A stretch of 64,000 nucleotides of DNA from Pannonibacter sp. SL95 (GCF_026672425.1 NZ_JAPPRC010000005.1:248001-312000); one strand, 5' to 3'. Positions 10,270-19,790 are shown, counted from the stretch's first letter. Made by a program: numbers and translations. The notes: generated from the letters alone by a model not told the origin.

Positions 10270-11289
10270 CGTCATGCCATGACTTGATCATGGCATCCAT
10301 GCCGCGACCTGACGTTCCGGCCGGCAGCCGTTGGACACACCCCTTGTCAGTCAGTACCGTTTGGAAAGGCAACGGCATGGATGCCATGGTCGAGCCATGG
10401 CATGACGAAAGCGTTGAAGAATAGTCGTGAGGATGGGTTGCCGAAGCTGTGGGGGCGCAGGTCGCGGGATGCCGTCATGTCCCTCTCCTTCGTCATGCCA
10501 TGACTTGATCATGGCATCCATGCCGTCACCTGACGTTCCGGCCGGCAGCCGTTGGACACACCCTTCTCAGTCCGTACCGTTCGGAAAGGCAACGGCATGG
10601 ATGCCATGGTCGAGCCATGGCATGACGACGGTGGTGAAGAATAGTCGTGAGGATGGGTTGCCGAAACTGTGGGGGCGCAGGTCGCGGGATGCCGTCATGT
10701 CCCTCTCCTTCGTCATGCCATGACTTGATCATGGCATCCATGCCGTCACCTGACGTTCCGGCCGGCAGCCGTTGGACACACCCCTTGTCAGTCCGTACCG
10801 TTCGGAAAGGCAACGGCATGGATGCCATGGTCGAGCCATGGCATGACGAAAGCGTTGAAGAATAGTCGTGAGGATGGGTTGCCGAAGCTGTGGGGGCGCA
10901 GGTCGCGGGATGCCGTCAATCCCCTCTTCTTCGTCATGCCATGACTTGATCATGGCTCCATGCCGTCACCTGACGTTCCGGCCGGCAGCCGTTGGACACA
11001 CCCTTCTCAGTCCGTACCGTTCGGAAAGGCAACGGCATGGATGCCATGGTCGAGCCATGGCATGACGAAGGTGGTGAAGAATAGTCGTGAGAATGGGTTG
11101 CCGAAGCTGTGGGGGCGCAGGTCGCGGGATGCCGTCATGTCCCTCTCCTTCGTCATGCCATGACTTGATCATGGCATCCATGCCGCGACCTGACGTTCCG
11201 GCCGGCAGCCGTTGGACGCACCCTTCTCAGTCCGTACCGTTCGGAAAGGCAACGGCATGGATGCCATGGTCGAGCCATGGCATGACGAA
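10270..11289. repeat. Tandem array of ~221-bp palindrome-containing units (4 full + 1 partial)
   Basis: Units begin at about 10270, 10491, 10711, 10932 and 11151, giving spacings of 221, 220, 221 and 219 bp. The last copy is cut after about 139 bp. Each unit opens with an arm of about 36 bases that recurs as an inverted copy (about 3 mismatches) some 100 bases later, so about 140 bp of each unit can fold into a long hairpin. The arm is itself rich in CATGCCATG/CATGGCATC inner palindromes. A spacer of about 80 bp with TCGTGAGGATGGGTTGCCG links units. Copies are almost identical, so amplification is recent. The period is not a multiple of three and translated frames differ from copy to copy, so it is not coding. 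The element resembles dispersed palindromic elements of alphaproteobacteria; function unknown. Confidence 0.9.
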
Positions 11290-11427
11290 TGGAGGGCAGA
11301 CAGGTGAAGCGCCCTGGCAAGATCCGCCGGAAAAGCGGCAGCGGCGGCCGTTCCCGATTGCATGGCCTGACAAAATGAGGCATTGCCCTGCGGCATCAGA
11401 CATAACCGGCTTACGGAGACGTGACCC

Positions 11428-12519
11428 ATGAGCGCGCAGGACCGCGGGGGGCAGAACGGCCTCACCTATTCCCAATCGGGTGTGGACATCGACGCGGGCA
11501 ACGCGCTCGTCAAGCGCATCGCGCCGCTGGTCAAGGCGACGGCCCGTTCCGGCGCAGACAGCGCCATCGGCGGCTTCGGCGGCATCTTCGATCTCAAGGC
11601 GGCCGGCTTCTCCGATCCGCTGCTGGTGGCCGCCAATGACGGCGTCGGCACCAAGCTGAAGGTTGCCATCGACACCGGCTGCCATGACACGGTCGGCATC
11701 GACCTCGTCGCCATGTGCGTCAACGATCTGGTGGTGCAGGGCGCCGAGCCGCTGTTCTTCCTCGACTATTACGCCACCGGCGCGCTGGACGTGGACACGG
11801 CCACGGCCGTCGTCGGCGGCATTGCGGAGGGCTGCAAGATCGCCGGCTGCGCGCTGATCGGCGGCGAGACGGCGGAAATGCCGGGCATGTATTCCAAGGG
11901 CGACTATGACCTTGCCGGGTTTGCCGTCGGCGCGGTCGAGCGCGAGAACCTGCTGCCGCGCCCCGACGTGACGGAGGGCGACGTGCTTCTCGCCCTCTCC
12001 TCCTCCGGCGTCCATTCCAACGGCTATTCGCTGGTGCGCAAGATCGTCGAGGTCTCCGGGCTCACCTATGAGGCCGACGCCCCGTTCCAGGCCGGCACCA
12101 AGCTCGGCGAGGCGCTGATGGCGCCGACCCGCATCTATGTGAAGCCGCTGCTTGCCGCCCTCAAGGCGACCTCCGGCATCAAGGCGCTGGCGCATATCAC
12201 CGGTGGCGGCCTGACCGAGAACCTGCCGCGCGTGCTGCCGAAGGGCAGCGTTGCCCGCATCGACCTGGCGAAGATTGCGGTGCCGGGCGTGTTCAAGTGG
12301 CTGGCGAGGGCCGGCAACGTCGCAGAAAGCGAAATGCTGCGCACCTTCAACTGCGGCGTCGGCATGGTCGTCGTGGTCGAGGCCGGCGCGGAAGCCGCCG
12401 TGCGGGCCGCGCTGGAAGCTGCCGGCGAGACCGTCTTCACCCTCGGCCGCATCGAGGCCGGCTCAGGCGACGGCGAAGCGCATGTCGCCTACGCCAATCA
12501 CCTGGACCTCGGCGCATGA
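11428..12519 (+). CDS. purM: Phosphoribosylformylglycinamidine cyclo-ligase
   Basis: Fifth step of purine synthesis: FGAM plus ATP to AIR; 363 residues. The signature sequence includes [19 protein letters not shown] at about residue 13, [10 protein letters not shown] at about 47, [15 protein letters not shown] at about 66 and [20 protein letters not shown]-like text at about 90. The catalytic glycine-rich [14 protein letters not shown] lies at about 143 and [16 protein letters not shown] at about 255. The ATG at 11428 follows a short leader after the palindrome array. The stop overlaps the purN start (ATGA), so the two are translationally coupled. Confidence 0.96.
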   Translation: MSAQDRGGQNGLTYSQSGVDIDAGNALVKRIAPLVKATARSGADSAIGGFGGIFDLKAAGFSDPLLVAANDGVGTKLKVAIDTGCHDTVGIDLVAMCVNDLVVQGAEPLFFLDYYATGALDVDTATAVVGGIAEGCKIAGCALIGGETAEMPGMYSKGDYDLAGFAVGAVERENLLPRPDVTEGDVLLALSSSGVHSNGYSLVRKIVEVSGLTYEADAPFQAGTKLGEALMAPTRIYVKPLLAALKATSGIKALAHITGGGLTENLPRVLPKGSVARIDLAKIAVPGVFKWLARAGNVAESEMLRTFNCGVGMVVVVEAGAEAAVRAALEAAGETVFTLGRIEAGSGDGEAHVAYANHLDLGA

Positions 12520-13190
12520 GCAAGCGCCAGAAGGTCGGCGTGCTGATCTCGGGTCGCGGCAGCAACATGCTGTCGCTGATCCAGGCTGCGCAGGCGCCTG
12601 ACTACCCGGCCGAGATCGCGCTGGTCCTGTCGAACCGGCCGGACGCCGGCGGACTCGAGCGGGCAGCCGCTTTCGGCATTGCCACGGAGGTGGTCGATCA
12701 CAAGCCCTTCGGCCGCGACCGCGAGGCCTTCGAGAAGGCCGTCGACGCCGAACTGCAGGCGGCCGGCATCGAGCTGGTGGCGCTGGCCGGTTTCATGCGG
12801 CTCCTGTCGCCCTGGCTGGTGGAGCGCTGGGCCGGGCGCATGCTCAACATCCATCCCGCCCTGCTGCCGTCCTTCAAGGGCCTCGACACGCATGAGCGCG
12901 CGCTGGAAACCGGCGTGAAACTGCATGGCGCGACCGTTCACTTCGTTTCCAGTGAAATGGATGCCGGACCGATCATCATGCAGGGCGCGGTGCCGGTTCT
13001 GGATGGCGATACACCCGACACGCTGGGCGCCCGCGTGCTCGAGGTCGAGCACCGGATCTACCCGGAAGCCCTGGCGCTGACTGCCTCCGGCACGGCACGG
13101 CTCGACGGCAACCGCGTCGTCCTCACGAACACCGCCCGCGAGGCCACTGGCCACCTGATCGCCCCGACGCTCCTGAACGGGCAGGACTGA
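12516..13190 (+). CDS. purN: Phosphoribosylglycinamide formyltransferase
   Basis: Third step of purine synthesis, formylating GAR with 10-formyl-THF; 224 residues. The N-terminus [20 protein letters not shown] carries the phosphate-binding loop. [18 protein letters not shown]-type sequence at about residue 87 and [20 protein letters not shown] at about 109 hold the catalytic Asn-His pair. [20 protein letters not shown] at about 143 holds the catalytic aspartate. The ATG at 12516 overlaps the purM stop by 4 nt. An open frame extends upstream, but that part is an out-of-frame reading of purM. Confidence 0.95.
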   Translation: MSKRQKVGVLISGRGSNMLSLIQAAQAPDYPAEIALVLSNRPDAGGLERAAAFGIATEVVDHKPFGRDREAFEKAVDAELQAAGIELVALAGFMRLLSPWLVERWAGRMLNIHPALLPSFKGLDTHERALETGVKLHGATVHFVSSEMDAGPIIMQGAVPVLDGDTPDTLGARVLEVEHRIYPEALALTASGTARLDGNRVVLTNTAREATGHLIAPTLLNGQD

Positions 13191-13197
13191 CCGTCCT

Positions 13198-14118
13198 TCA
13201 CGGCGCGGCGAGCGGCGACACTGCGTCCCGCCCTGCCCCGCCGTCCTGTTCGGCGCGGAAGGCGGAGACGGTGGCGAAGAAGGCGTCGTGCAGGACGCTT
13301 TTTTCCTCGGACAGGGCAAAGACCATCTCGTCATATTCCCGGCTCATCTCGGTGACCGTCAGCCGGCGGACGATGTCGGTGCGGCCCGTGCCGTTGCGCC
13401 ACATGAAGCCGACACCGAGACCGTTCACCACCGCCTCATAGACCGCATCGCGTGTGTCCAGCGTCAGCAGCGGCACCGGCTCGACGCCGGCTGCGCGAAA
13501 GGCGCGGTCGACGACGCGCTGGGTGGACGAGCCGCGCGTGCGGAAGATCAGTGGTTCCTGCAGGAGGCGCTGGCAACTGACGCTGGGAAGGCCAGCCAGA
13601 GGGCTGGCGGGATGCACGATGGCGACCACATTCTGGCGCATCAGCAGGTCATGCCGGAAGCGGCCATCGCGCGGCACGTCCGGCAGGATGCCAATGTCGA
13701 CGGCGCGGGTCAGCACGGCCCGGGTGATCGCCTCGTGCGAGCCGGTCTCGACCGCGATCTCGATGCTGGGGTGGCGCTTGTGGAAGGCGGCGATGAGCGC
13801 CATGCCGGGCATGGAATTGCCGAGGCCGATGGTCAGGCGGCCATTCAGCAGCGTGTTGTGGCGCATCAGGATGCGCATGGCGTGGCGCTCGGCCTCGGCC
13901 ATGCGCTCGGCCACGTCGCAGAGCTCTAGACAGACGGGGGTGGCCTGCAGCAGGCCGTTCTTGCGGTCGAACAGGCGGACACCGAACTCGGCCTCCAGAT
14001 CGCGCACATGGCGGGAGATGGCCGGCTGGGACAGGCCCAGCGCGCGGGCGGCGGCGGCATAGGAACCGCCGGCGGCAACGGCATTGACGGCGCGGATGCG
14101 GGACAGGGTCAGGGACAT
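13198..14118 (-). CDS. LysR family transcriptional regulator
   Basis: DNA-binding regulator of 306 residues. Starting at 14118 the protein reads MSLTLSRIRAVNAVAAGGSY, and the winged helix-turn-helix follows with AARALGLSQPAISRHVRDLE at about residue 23 and FGVRLFDRKNG at about 45. The rest is a LysR substrate-binding domain, with LTIGLGNSMPGMALIAAFHK at about 95. The upstream in-frame extension to 14181 is not typical of the family and is left out. It is divergent from the HAD phosphatase/ABC importer operon, so it is the obvious candidate to control it, with the effector probably a transported compound. That link is inferred from position. Confidence 0.88.
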   Translation of the reverse strand: MSLTLSRIRAVNAVAAGGSYAAAARALGLSQPAISRHVRDLEAEFGVRLFDRKNGLLQATPVCLELCDVAERMAEAERHAMRILMRHNTLLNGRLTIGLGNSMPGMALIAAFHKRHPSIEIAVETGSHEAITRAVLTRAVDIGILPDVPRDGRFRHDLLMRQNVVAIVHPASPLAGLPSVSCQRLLQEPLIFRTRGSSTQRVVDRAFRAAGVEPVPLLTLDTRDAVYEAVVNGLGVGFMWRNGTGRTDIVRRLTVTEMSREYDEMVFALSEEKSVLHDAFFATVSAFRAEQDGGAGRDAVSPLAAP

Positions 14119-14398
14119 CGGACGGCTCAGCTGGCAAGAGTTCGGCAAGAGTTCGGCAAAAGATCCGCATGACCAAACCAAGTGTTTGATCTGCCCATAC
14201 CCTAGGCTTTGTCTGTAACGGCCACGTCACAGTGGCGGCGCAGTGTTGCCTCAACGCGGGCCGGCCTCCCGAGGGCATCCAAAGGGCATCCAAAGGTCCG
14301 GCCGCATTCCACATCAACCGGGCATCCGTCCGGCGCAGGATTCACATTCTTGCGCCAACGGCAGAGGCTTGTCCGGCGCAAATAGGGCTGAAGACGCG
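14119..14398. promoter_or_regulatory. Divergent control region, LysR gene / ABC importer operon
   Basis: 280 bases lie between the two divergent starts. LysR regulators commonly bind such regions at T-N11-A palindromes, but no site can be named with confidence. The segment next to the LysR gene is AT-richer (14150-14220), which fits a promoter. Confidence 0.4.
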
Positions 14399-15163
14399 AT
14401 GCAAGCAGCAGGACCGATCACCGTGGCACGGCTCGAAAACGGGCTGGCGGATGCCTATCGGGCGGTGCTCTGCGACCTCGATGGCTGCCTGGTGTCGGGA
14501 GCGACGGCGCTGCCGGGCGCGGTGGAGTTTGCCTTGTCCTGCGGGCCGCGGCTCTGGATCGTCTCCAACAATTCCTCCGACACGGCAGCAAGCCTGTCGG
14601 AACGGCTGGCCACCCTCGGCTTCGACATTCCGCCGGAGCGGATCCTGCTGGCCGGCGAACAGGCCTTGCGCGACATCGCGGATCGCTGCCCCGGCGCACG
14701 GATCTATCTGGCAGCGTCCGGCCGGCTGGAGGCGCTGGCCAGAGCGCTGGGGCTCAGCCCAGTGACGCAGATGGCCGATGTGGCGCTGCTGGCGCGGGAT
14801 CCGGACTTCGGACTGGTGCGCCTGTCGCAGCTGGTCCGGGTGCTGGCGGGCGGTGCCGAGCTGGTGGTGGCCAATCCGGATCTGGTGCATCCGGGCGCCG
14901 ATGGCCTGCCGGAACCGGAGACCGGCGCACTGCTGGCCTCGCTGGCTGCCTGCTGGCCCGACCTCACCTACCAGACCGTCGGCAAGCCGCAGACGGCCCT
15001 GCTCAGCGAAGCCATGCGGCGGGCGGGTGTCGAGGCGGCAGAAGCTCTCTTTGTCGGCGACAACCCGCTCACCGACGGCATCGCCGCCCAGCGCGCCGGG
15101 ATTGCCTTCCTGCATGTGCTGCCCCCGGTGCTCGCCGCGCCCGGCCCGACCAAGGGAGACTGA
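14399..15163 (+). CDS. HAD-superfamily phosphatase, NagD-like
   Basis: Predicted phosphatase of 254 residues. HAD motif I is AVLCDLDGCLVSG at about residue 21, with both catalytic aspartates. Motif II is LWIVSNNSSDTAAS at about 52. The lysine of motif III is in YQTVGKPQTALL at about 197, and motif IV is ALFVGDNPLTDGIAAQRAG at about 218. The cap sits between motifs II and III as in NagD/pNPPase (type IIA) enzymes. The ATG at 14399 was preferred because the protein then starts about 20 residues before motif I. It lies 3 nt upstream of the first permease gene, so it is first in the importer operon and may dephosphorylate the imported compound. Confidence 0.85.
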   Translation: MQAAGPITVARLENGLADAYRAVLCDLDGCLVSGATALPGAVEFALSCGPRLWIVSNNSSDTAASLSERLATLGFDIPPERILLAGEQALRDIADRCPGARIYLAASGRLEALARALGLSPVTQMADVALLARDPDFGLVRLSQLVRVLAGGAELVVANPDLVHPGADGLPEPETGALLASLAACWPDLTYQTVGKPQTALLSEAMRRAGVEAAEALFVGDNPLTDGIAAQRAGIAFLHVLPPVLAAPGPTKGD

Positions 15164-15166
15164 CCG

Positions 15167-16093
15167 ATGCTGGCCTATACCCTGCGCACGCTGGCCAAGA
15201 TGGTGATCACGCTGTTTGCGATCGTGACCCTCGTGTTCTTCGCCACCCGTCTCTCCGGCAATCCGATCGACTTCGTGCTGGGCGAAGGGATCACCAAGGA
15301 GGACCGGGAGCTGCTGATTGCCTATTACGGGCTCGATGGCAGCGTGTGGACGCAGTACCTGCGCTATCTGGCGGCCTTCGTCGACGGCCAGTTCGGGCTC
15401 TCCTTCCTGGAGCGGCGGCCGGTGGCCGATGTGGTGGCCGAACGGCTGTGGCCGACGGCCCAGCTGATCCTGAGCGCCACGGCATTCACGCTGCTGGTGT
15501 CCATCCCCCTTGGCATCCTGGCCGCGCTGAAGCGCAAGTCCTGGGTGGGTAGTGCCGTGATGACGGTGGCCTTCCTCGGGCTGGCAGTGCCCAACTTCGT
15601 GCTGGCGACGCTCCTGGTGCTGGTCTTTGCCTATCTGCTCAACTGGCTGCCGATCGTGGGCAATGGCACGCCGGCGCATTTCATCCTGCCGACCATCGCC
15701 CTCTCCGGCCTGCTGATCGCCGCCCTCACCCGCTTCACCCGCAACGCCATGCTGGATGTGCTCAGCCAGGACTACATGCGCACGGCCCGGGCCAAGGGGC
15801 TGAAGGAACGGCGGGTGATCCTGAAGCACGGCCTCGGTAATGCCTCGATCACGCTGCTGTCGGTCATCGGCCTGCAGGTGGCGGGGCTCGCAGCAGCCGG
15901 CAGCGTGGTGATCGAGAGCATCTTTGCCTGGCCCGGCATCGGCCAGCTGCTCGTGCGCTCGGCGATCCTGCGCGATTACCCGGTGCTGCAGTTCGGCGTC
16001 CTCACCGTTGCCATCGCCGTCATCGTCATCAACGCCGTGATCGACATTGCCTATGCCTATGCCGATCCGCGCATCCGCCTTGCGAAAGGATAA
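15167..16093 (+). CDS. Peptide-type ABC transporter permease (DppB-like)
   Basis: Inner-membrane permease of 308 residues in the DppB/OppB family. It has an N-terminal TM (MLAYTLRTLAKMVITLFAIV) and the large periplasmic segment with GLDGSVWTQYLRYL typical of DppB. Five further TM segments include the ATPase-docking EAA loop DYMRTARAKGLKERRVILKH at about residue 200. The start has a good GGGAGA ribosome site and lies 3 nt after the HAD gene. It works with the following permease, the solute-binding protein and the ATPase gene; the substrate could be a peptide, sugar, opine or another compound. Confidence 0.93.
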   Translation: MLAYTLRTLAKMVITLFAIVTLVFFATRLSGNPIDFVLGEGITKEDRELLIAYYGLDGSVWTQYLRYLAAFVDGQFGLSFLERRPVADVVAERLWPTAQLILSATAFTLLVSIPLGILAALKRKSWVGSAVMTVAFLGLAVPNFVLATLLVLVFAYLLNWLPIVGNGTPAHFILPTIALSGLLIAALTRFTRNAMLDVLSQDYMRTARAKGLKERRVILKHGLGNASITLLSVIGLQVAGLAAAGSVVIESIFAWPGIGQLLVRSAILRDYPVLQFGVLTVAIAVIVINAVIDIAYAYADPRIRLAKG

Positions 16094-16097
16094 GCCC

Positions 16098-17021
16098 ATG
16101 ACCGATCACGCGCTCTCTCAGGCCGGTGTGATCCGGCCAGCAGGCTCCCGCCGCAGCATTCCCGGTCTTGCCGCTCTCCTCAATCTGTGGCGCGAGGCGA
16201 ATGCGGTGCAGCGGACCGCCATGGTGCTGGCCCTCATCCTGCTGCTTCTCGCCCTCGCCGCGCCGCTCATTGCCCCGTTCGATCCCAACGCACAGAGCCT
16301 CCTGTCCCGGCTGCGCCCGCCGGTCGGTTTCGAGCGGGCGAAGCTTGCCTACCTGCTGGGCACGGACGAACTGGGCCGCGATATCCTGTCGCGCTGCCTC
16401 TACGGGCTGCGGCTGACCTTCACACTGGCGCTTTGCGGTGCCGTGATCGGCCTTGCCATCGGCTTTGTTCTTGGAATGTTCTCTGGCCTTGCCGGCGGCA
16501 TGACCGATGACCTGATCATGGGGCTGGTGGATGCGCAGATCGCCATTCCCTTCACGCTGGTGGCGCTGCTGATCCTGGCCGTGTTCGGCTCCGGGCTCGA
16601 CGTGATGATCCTGGTGCTCGGTCTCTATGGCTGGGAGCAATACACCCGCATCGTCCGCGGCGAGGTACGCAAGCTGAAGGAAATGCCCTTCATCGAGGCG
16701 GCGCGGGCTGCAGGTGCCACCCCCTGGCGCATCGCCCGCCGGCATATCCTGCCCAACATCGTCTCGCCGCTGGTGGTGCAGTTCACCTTGAGCTTCTCCA
16801 ACATCGTGCTGCTGGAATCGACCCTGTCCTTCCTCGGGCTCGGCGTGCAGCCGCCCACCGCGACGCTGGGCTCGATGGTGGGCATCGGCCGCGACTACCT
16901 GCCGACCGCCCCCTGGATCGTGCTCGCCCCGGCGGCGGTGATCCTTCTCCTGACCTTTGCCGTGCAGATCCTGGGCGACTGGCTCCGGGACCGCGCCGAC
17001 GTGCGCCTGCGCAGCCGCTGA
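16098..17021 (+). CDS. Peptide-type ABC transporter permease (DppC-like)
   Basis: Partner permease of 307 residues. It has the DppC N-terminal pattern, with a cytoplasmic leader, the first TM at MVLALILLLLALAAPLIAPF and the conserved LGTDELGRDILSRCLYGLR at about residue 92. The EAA loop is PFIEAARAAGATPWRIARRH at about 195, and the C-terminus has SFLGLGVQPPTATLGSM followed by the last TM. ATG 16098 lies 4 nt after dppB. It pairs with the DppB-like subunit to form the membrane channel. Confidence 0.93.
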   Translation: MTDHALSQAGVIRPAGSRRSIPGLAALLNLWREANAVQRTAMVLALILLLLALAAPLIAPFDPNAQSLLSRLRPPVGFERAKLAYLLGTDELGRDILSRCLYGLRLTFTLALCGAVIGLAIGFVLGMFSGLAGGMTDDLIMGLVDAQIAIPFTLVALLILAVFGSGLDVMILVLGLYGWEQYTRIVRGEVRKLKEMPFIEAARAAGATPWRIARRHILPNIVSPLVVQFTLSFSNIVLLESTLSFLGLGVQPPTATLGSMVGIGRDYLPTAPWIVLAPAAVILLLTFAVQILGDWLRDRADVRLRSR

Positions 17022-17083
17022 AACAACAGAAGCCAGAACGGCCGACGTCCTACTCCCTCACCTACCCCTTTGTGGAGGCATTC

Positions 17084-18634
17084 ATGCTGAGACTTCTTGC
17101 AAGCACTGCCCTGATCAGCGCCGCTCTTGCCGGCGCTGCCCTGTCCGCCGAGATCACCGTTGGCGCGGCTAACGTCTCGACCTACCTGGATCCGGGCCGC
17201 GACCATTCCAACGTGGGCTCGCAGTTCTACTACAACAGCTTCGACACGCTGATCGGCCGCAACCACGACACGACCAAGACCGAGTGGACCCCGGCCCTGG
17301 CAACCTCGTGGAAGCTGATCGACGACACCACCATGGAGCTGAAGCTGCGCGACGGCGTGAAGTTCCACAACGGTGCGGCCATGACCGCCGATGATGTGGT
17401 GTTCTCGCTGAACCGCATGTTCCAGGCCGACTTCCCGCCCTACCAGGTGCGCGCCCGCGACCGCTTCAACAACTTCGCCGGAGCCGAGAAGGTCGATGAC
17501 CTGACCATCCGCGTGAAGGCCAAGCGCGCCGAGCCGCTGTGGGAGACGCTCCTGAACCTGCAGCAGGTCATGATCATCCCGGCTGCCTACACCATGAGCC
17601 TTGCCGGCGACCCGGCCAAGCTGGAACACGACGACTTCGAAGCCTTCTCGCTGAAGCCGGTCGGCACCGGCCCCTACAAGGTGTCCGAGTTCGTTCCGGG
17701 CCAGACCATCGTCTGGGAGCGCTTCGCCGACTTCTGGGGCGACAAGGCCCCGCTCGACAAGGTGACCGTCAAGCACATGCCGGAAACCGCCTCGCGCATC
17801 ACCGCCCTGAAGACCGGTGAAGCCGACATCGTGACGAACATCGCCCCGGACCAGCTCGACATGATCGACAAGGACCCGGACATGAAGGCCTTCGGCGCGC
17901 CGACCGCCCTGTTCCACGTCATGATCATGAACCAGAACCATCCGAAGCTGAAGGATGCCCGCATCCGTCAGGCGCTGTCGCTGGCGATCGACCGTGACGC
18001 GCTGAACGAGGCGCTGTGGCTCGGCAAGGCCGTGGTTCCGGCCTCGCACACCATGGAAGAGTTCGGCGAGCTCTACATGCCGGAGCTGAAGACCTTCGAA
18101 TACAACCCCGAGAAGGCCAAGGAACTGCTCAAGGAAGCCGGTTACGACGGCTCCGAAATCACCTTCGACACGGCGGCCGGCTATTACACCAACGGATTGC
18201 TGGCGACCCAGGCGATCATGGAAATGTGGGCCGAAGTCGGCGTGAAGGGCAAGATCAACGTCGGTGACAAGTGGACCGGCAACTCGCCGGAGCTGATGGT
18301 CCGCAACTGGTCCAACCCGATGTATTTCGCCGATCCGTTCGGCTCCTTCGGCGTGATGTGGGCGCCGGGCGGCCCGTCGCAGTCGGAAGGCCGCTTCAAC
18401 ACGGATGACGCCTATGCCGCCGCCTGGGAGAAGTTCCGCTTCTCCGGCGACGTCGAGCTGCGCCGCGCGGCCTATGCCGAGCTGATGGACCGCGTGAAGG
18501 CCGATCCGGCCCTGCTGCCGCTCTATCGTCCCTATGAAGCCTGGGCGATGAAGAACTCGGTCAACTGGCAGACCAAGCCGGGCCACATCCCGTATGTGCT
18601 CGACTTCCGCGCCGGCTCCATCTCCTTCAACTGA
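17084..18634 (+). CDS. ABC transporter substrate-binding protein, family 5
   Basis: Periplasmic receptor of the DppA/OppA class; 516 residues. The start at 17084 follows GGAGG at good spacing and gives a clear signal peptide, MLRLLASTALISAALAGAAL, with cleavage likely before EITVG. The family 5 signature is seen in LATSWKLIDDTTMELKLRDG at about residue 70 and VKFHNGAAMTADDVVFSLNR at about 91. RIRQALSLAIDRDALNEAL lies at about 293. Codon use is notably clean (C/G-ending), suggesting strong expression, as is common for binding proteins. Ligand unknown. Confidence 0.93.
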   Translation: MLRLLASTALISAALAGAALSAEITVGAANVSTYLDPGRDHSNVGSQFYYNSFDTLIGRNHDTTKTEWTPALATSWKLIDDTTMELKLRDGVKFHNGAAMTADDVVFSLNRMFQADFPPYQVRARDRFNNFAGAEKVDDLTIRVKAKRAEPLWETLLNLQQVMIIPAAYTMSLAGDPAKLEHDDFEAFSLKPVGTGPYKVSEFVPGQTIVWERFADFWGDKAPLDKVTVKHMPETASRITALKTGEADIVTNIAPDQLDMIDKDPDMKAFGAPTALFHVMIMNQNHPKLKDARIRQALSLAIDRDALNEALWLGKAVVPASHTMEEFGELYMPELKTFEYNPEKAKELLKEAGYDGSEITFDTAAGYYTNGLLATQAIMEMWAEVGVKGKINVGDKWTGNSPELMVRNWSNPMYFADPFGSFGVMWAPGGPSQSEGRFNTDDAYAAAWEKFRFSGDVELRRAAYAELMDRVKADPALLPLYRPYEAWAMKNSVNWQTKPGHIPYVLDFRAGSISFN

Positions 18635-18647
18635 GCCTGACCTCAAG

Positions 18648-18890
18648 CCGGAGCGCTGCCCCTCGCGGTGCTCCGGTCAGACTGCTGACACACCCTCTAT
18701 CGTCATCCCGGGCGCAGCGCAGCTGAGACCCGGGACCGGAGAGCCAAGGTCTCTCCTGGGGTAACTCATTGAAAGATAGAGACCCCGGCTCTCCGGTCCC
18801 GGCTCGGCGCTTCGCTTGGCCGGGATGACTTCGGTGAGGTCGAGGTTTTTCATCAAGCTCGCCGGAGCGCTGCCCCTCGCAGTGCTCCGG
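18648..18890. repeat. Dispersed palindromic element flanked by two copies of a small hairpin
   Basis: A palindromic element at 18701-18829 has two inverted arms of about 43 bases, opening CGTCATCCCGGGCGCAGC and closing with GGCCGGGATGAC. It is flanked by near-identical 29-bp hairpin sequences at 18648-18677 and 18862-18890, each with CCGGAGC/GCTCCGG stems. A second partial copy of the left arm lies at 27210. The element lies between the binding-protein and metallophosphoesterase genes and could act as a terminator or mRNA 3'-stabiliser. Confidence 0.8.
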
Positions 18891-18920
18891 TTTCCCCCAA
18901 TGCCAAAAGGATCCCTTGCC

Positions 18921-19790
18921 GTGACCGTCCGTCTTGCCCTCGTTGCCGATATCCATCATGGCGCGCCCTCCGCCACCAAGCGCGGCGACACCGCCCTTGG
19001 CCTGATGGAGGAGTTCGCCCGCTTCACCAACGCCGCACGCCCGGATCTGGTCATCGATCTCGGCGACCGGATTTCCGACATCGACCGCGACACCGACCTG
19101 CGGCTGGAGCGCGAGGTGGCCGAAGCCTTCGCCCCGATCACCGCGCCGGTACGCCATATCTGCGGCAACCATGACCGCGACCATCTGGAGGTCGCCGACA
19201 ACGAGGCGATCCTCGGCCAGAGCCTTGCAAACGAGACCATCGACATCGGCGGTTGGCGCATCGCGCTGTGGCGCGCTGACAGCCGCATCATCCGCACGCC
19301 GGAGCATTCCGGTTTCGTGCTGAAGGAAGCCGACCTCCTGTGGCTGTCACGCGTGGCGCAGACCGCCGACCGGCCGCTGCTCGTCATGAGCCACGTGCCG
19401 ATCTCCAGCCATGCCCAGACCGGCAACTACTATTTCCAGAACAACCCGTCCGCCTCGACCTATCCCCATGCCGAGCGCGCCCGTGCGGCGCTGGCCCAGG
19501 CCCGGGTGCCGGTGGTCTGCATGGCTGGCCACGTGCACTGGAACACGATCACGAAGGTCGACGGCATCGTCCACATGACGCAGCAGTCGCTGACCGAGAG
19601 CTTCACCACTTCCGGAGAGCCGGCCGGGGCCTTCGGCCTCCTGGAGCTTGGCGACACCGTCTCCTGGCAGGTCGAGGGCAAGGACCCGATGCGCTTTGCC
19701 TTCGCGCCGACGGCGGACCGCTGGACGCCGGTGATGCCGGTGTTCGACAGCCTGCCCGAATTTGCCGCCCGCCGGCGGACCGCAGCATGA
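18921..19790 (+). CDS. Calcineurin-like metallophosphoesterase
   Basis: Binuclear-metal phosphoesterase of about 289 residues. The metal-ligand motifs are in order: LALVADIHHG (DxH) at about residue 5, VIDLGDRISDID (GDx) at about 45, ICGNHDRDH (GNHD) at about 80, LVMSHVPISSH at about 155 and MAGHVHWNTI (GHxH) at about 202. A GTG start at 18921 is preferred, because AAGGA lies 9 nt upstream and the fold begins at once. An ATG at 18900 in the same frame would add seven residues. The stop overlaps the ATPase gene start (ATGA). Its place inside the importer operon suggests it acts on the imported compound, perhaps a phosphodiester, but this is inference. Confidence 0.85.
   Translation: MTVRLALVADIHHGAPSATKRGDTALGLMEEFARFTNAARPDLVIDLGDRISDIDRDTDLRLEREVAEAFAPITAPVRHICGNHDRDHLEVADNEAILGQSLANETIDIGGWRIALWRADSRIIRTPEHSGFVLKEADLLWLSRVAQTADRPLLVMSHVPISSHAQTGNYYFQNNPSASTYPHAERARAALAQARVPVVCMAGHVHWNTITKVDGIVHMTQQSLTESFTTSGEPAGAFGLLELGDTVSWQVEGKDPMRFAFAPTADRWTPVMPVFDSLPEFAARRRTAA

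Noticed and set aside
10427-11181. Short open frames of 70-110 codons in both directions inside the tandem array
   Set aside because: The unit length (219-221 bp) is not a multiple of three and the frames end differently in each copy, so they are chance readings of repeats.
10270-11289. CRISPR array
   Set aside because: Units are about 221 bp and alike along their whole length; there are no short repeats with unique spacers and no cas genes.
14342-16099. A 585-codon reverse-strand frame opposite the HAD and permease genes
   Set aside because: The forward strand encodes clear HAD and DppB motifs; the reverse product is H/Q/R-rich low-complexity, typical of antisense to GC-rich genes.
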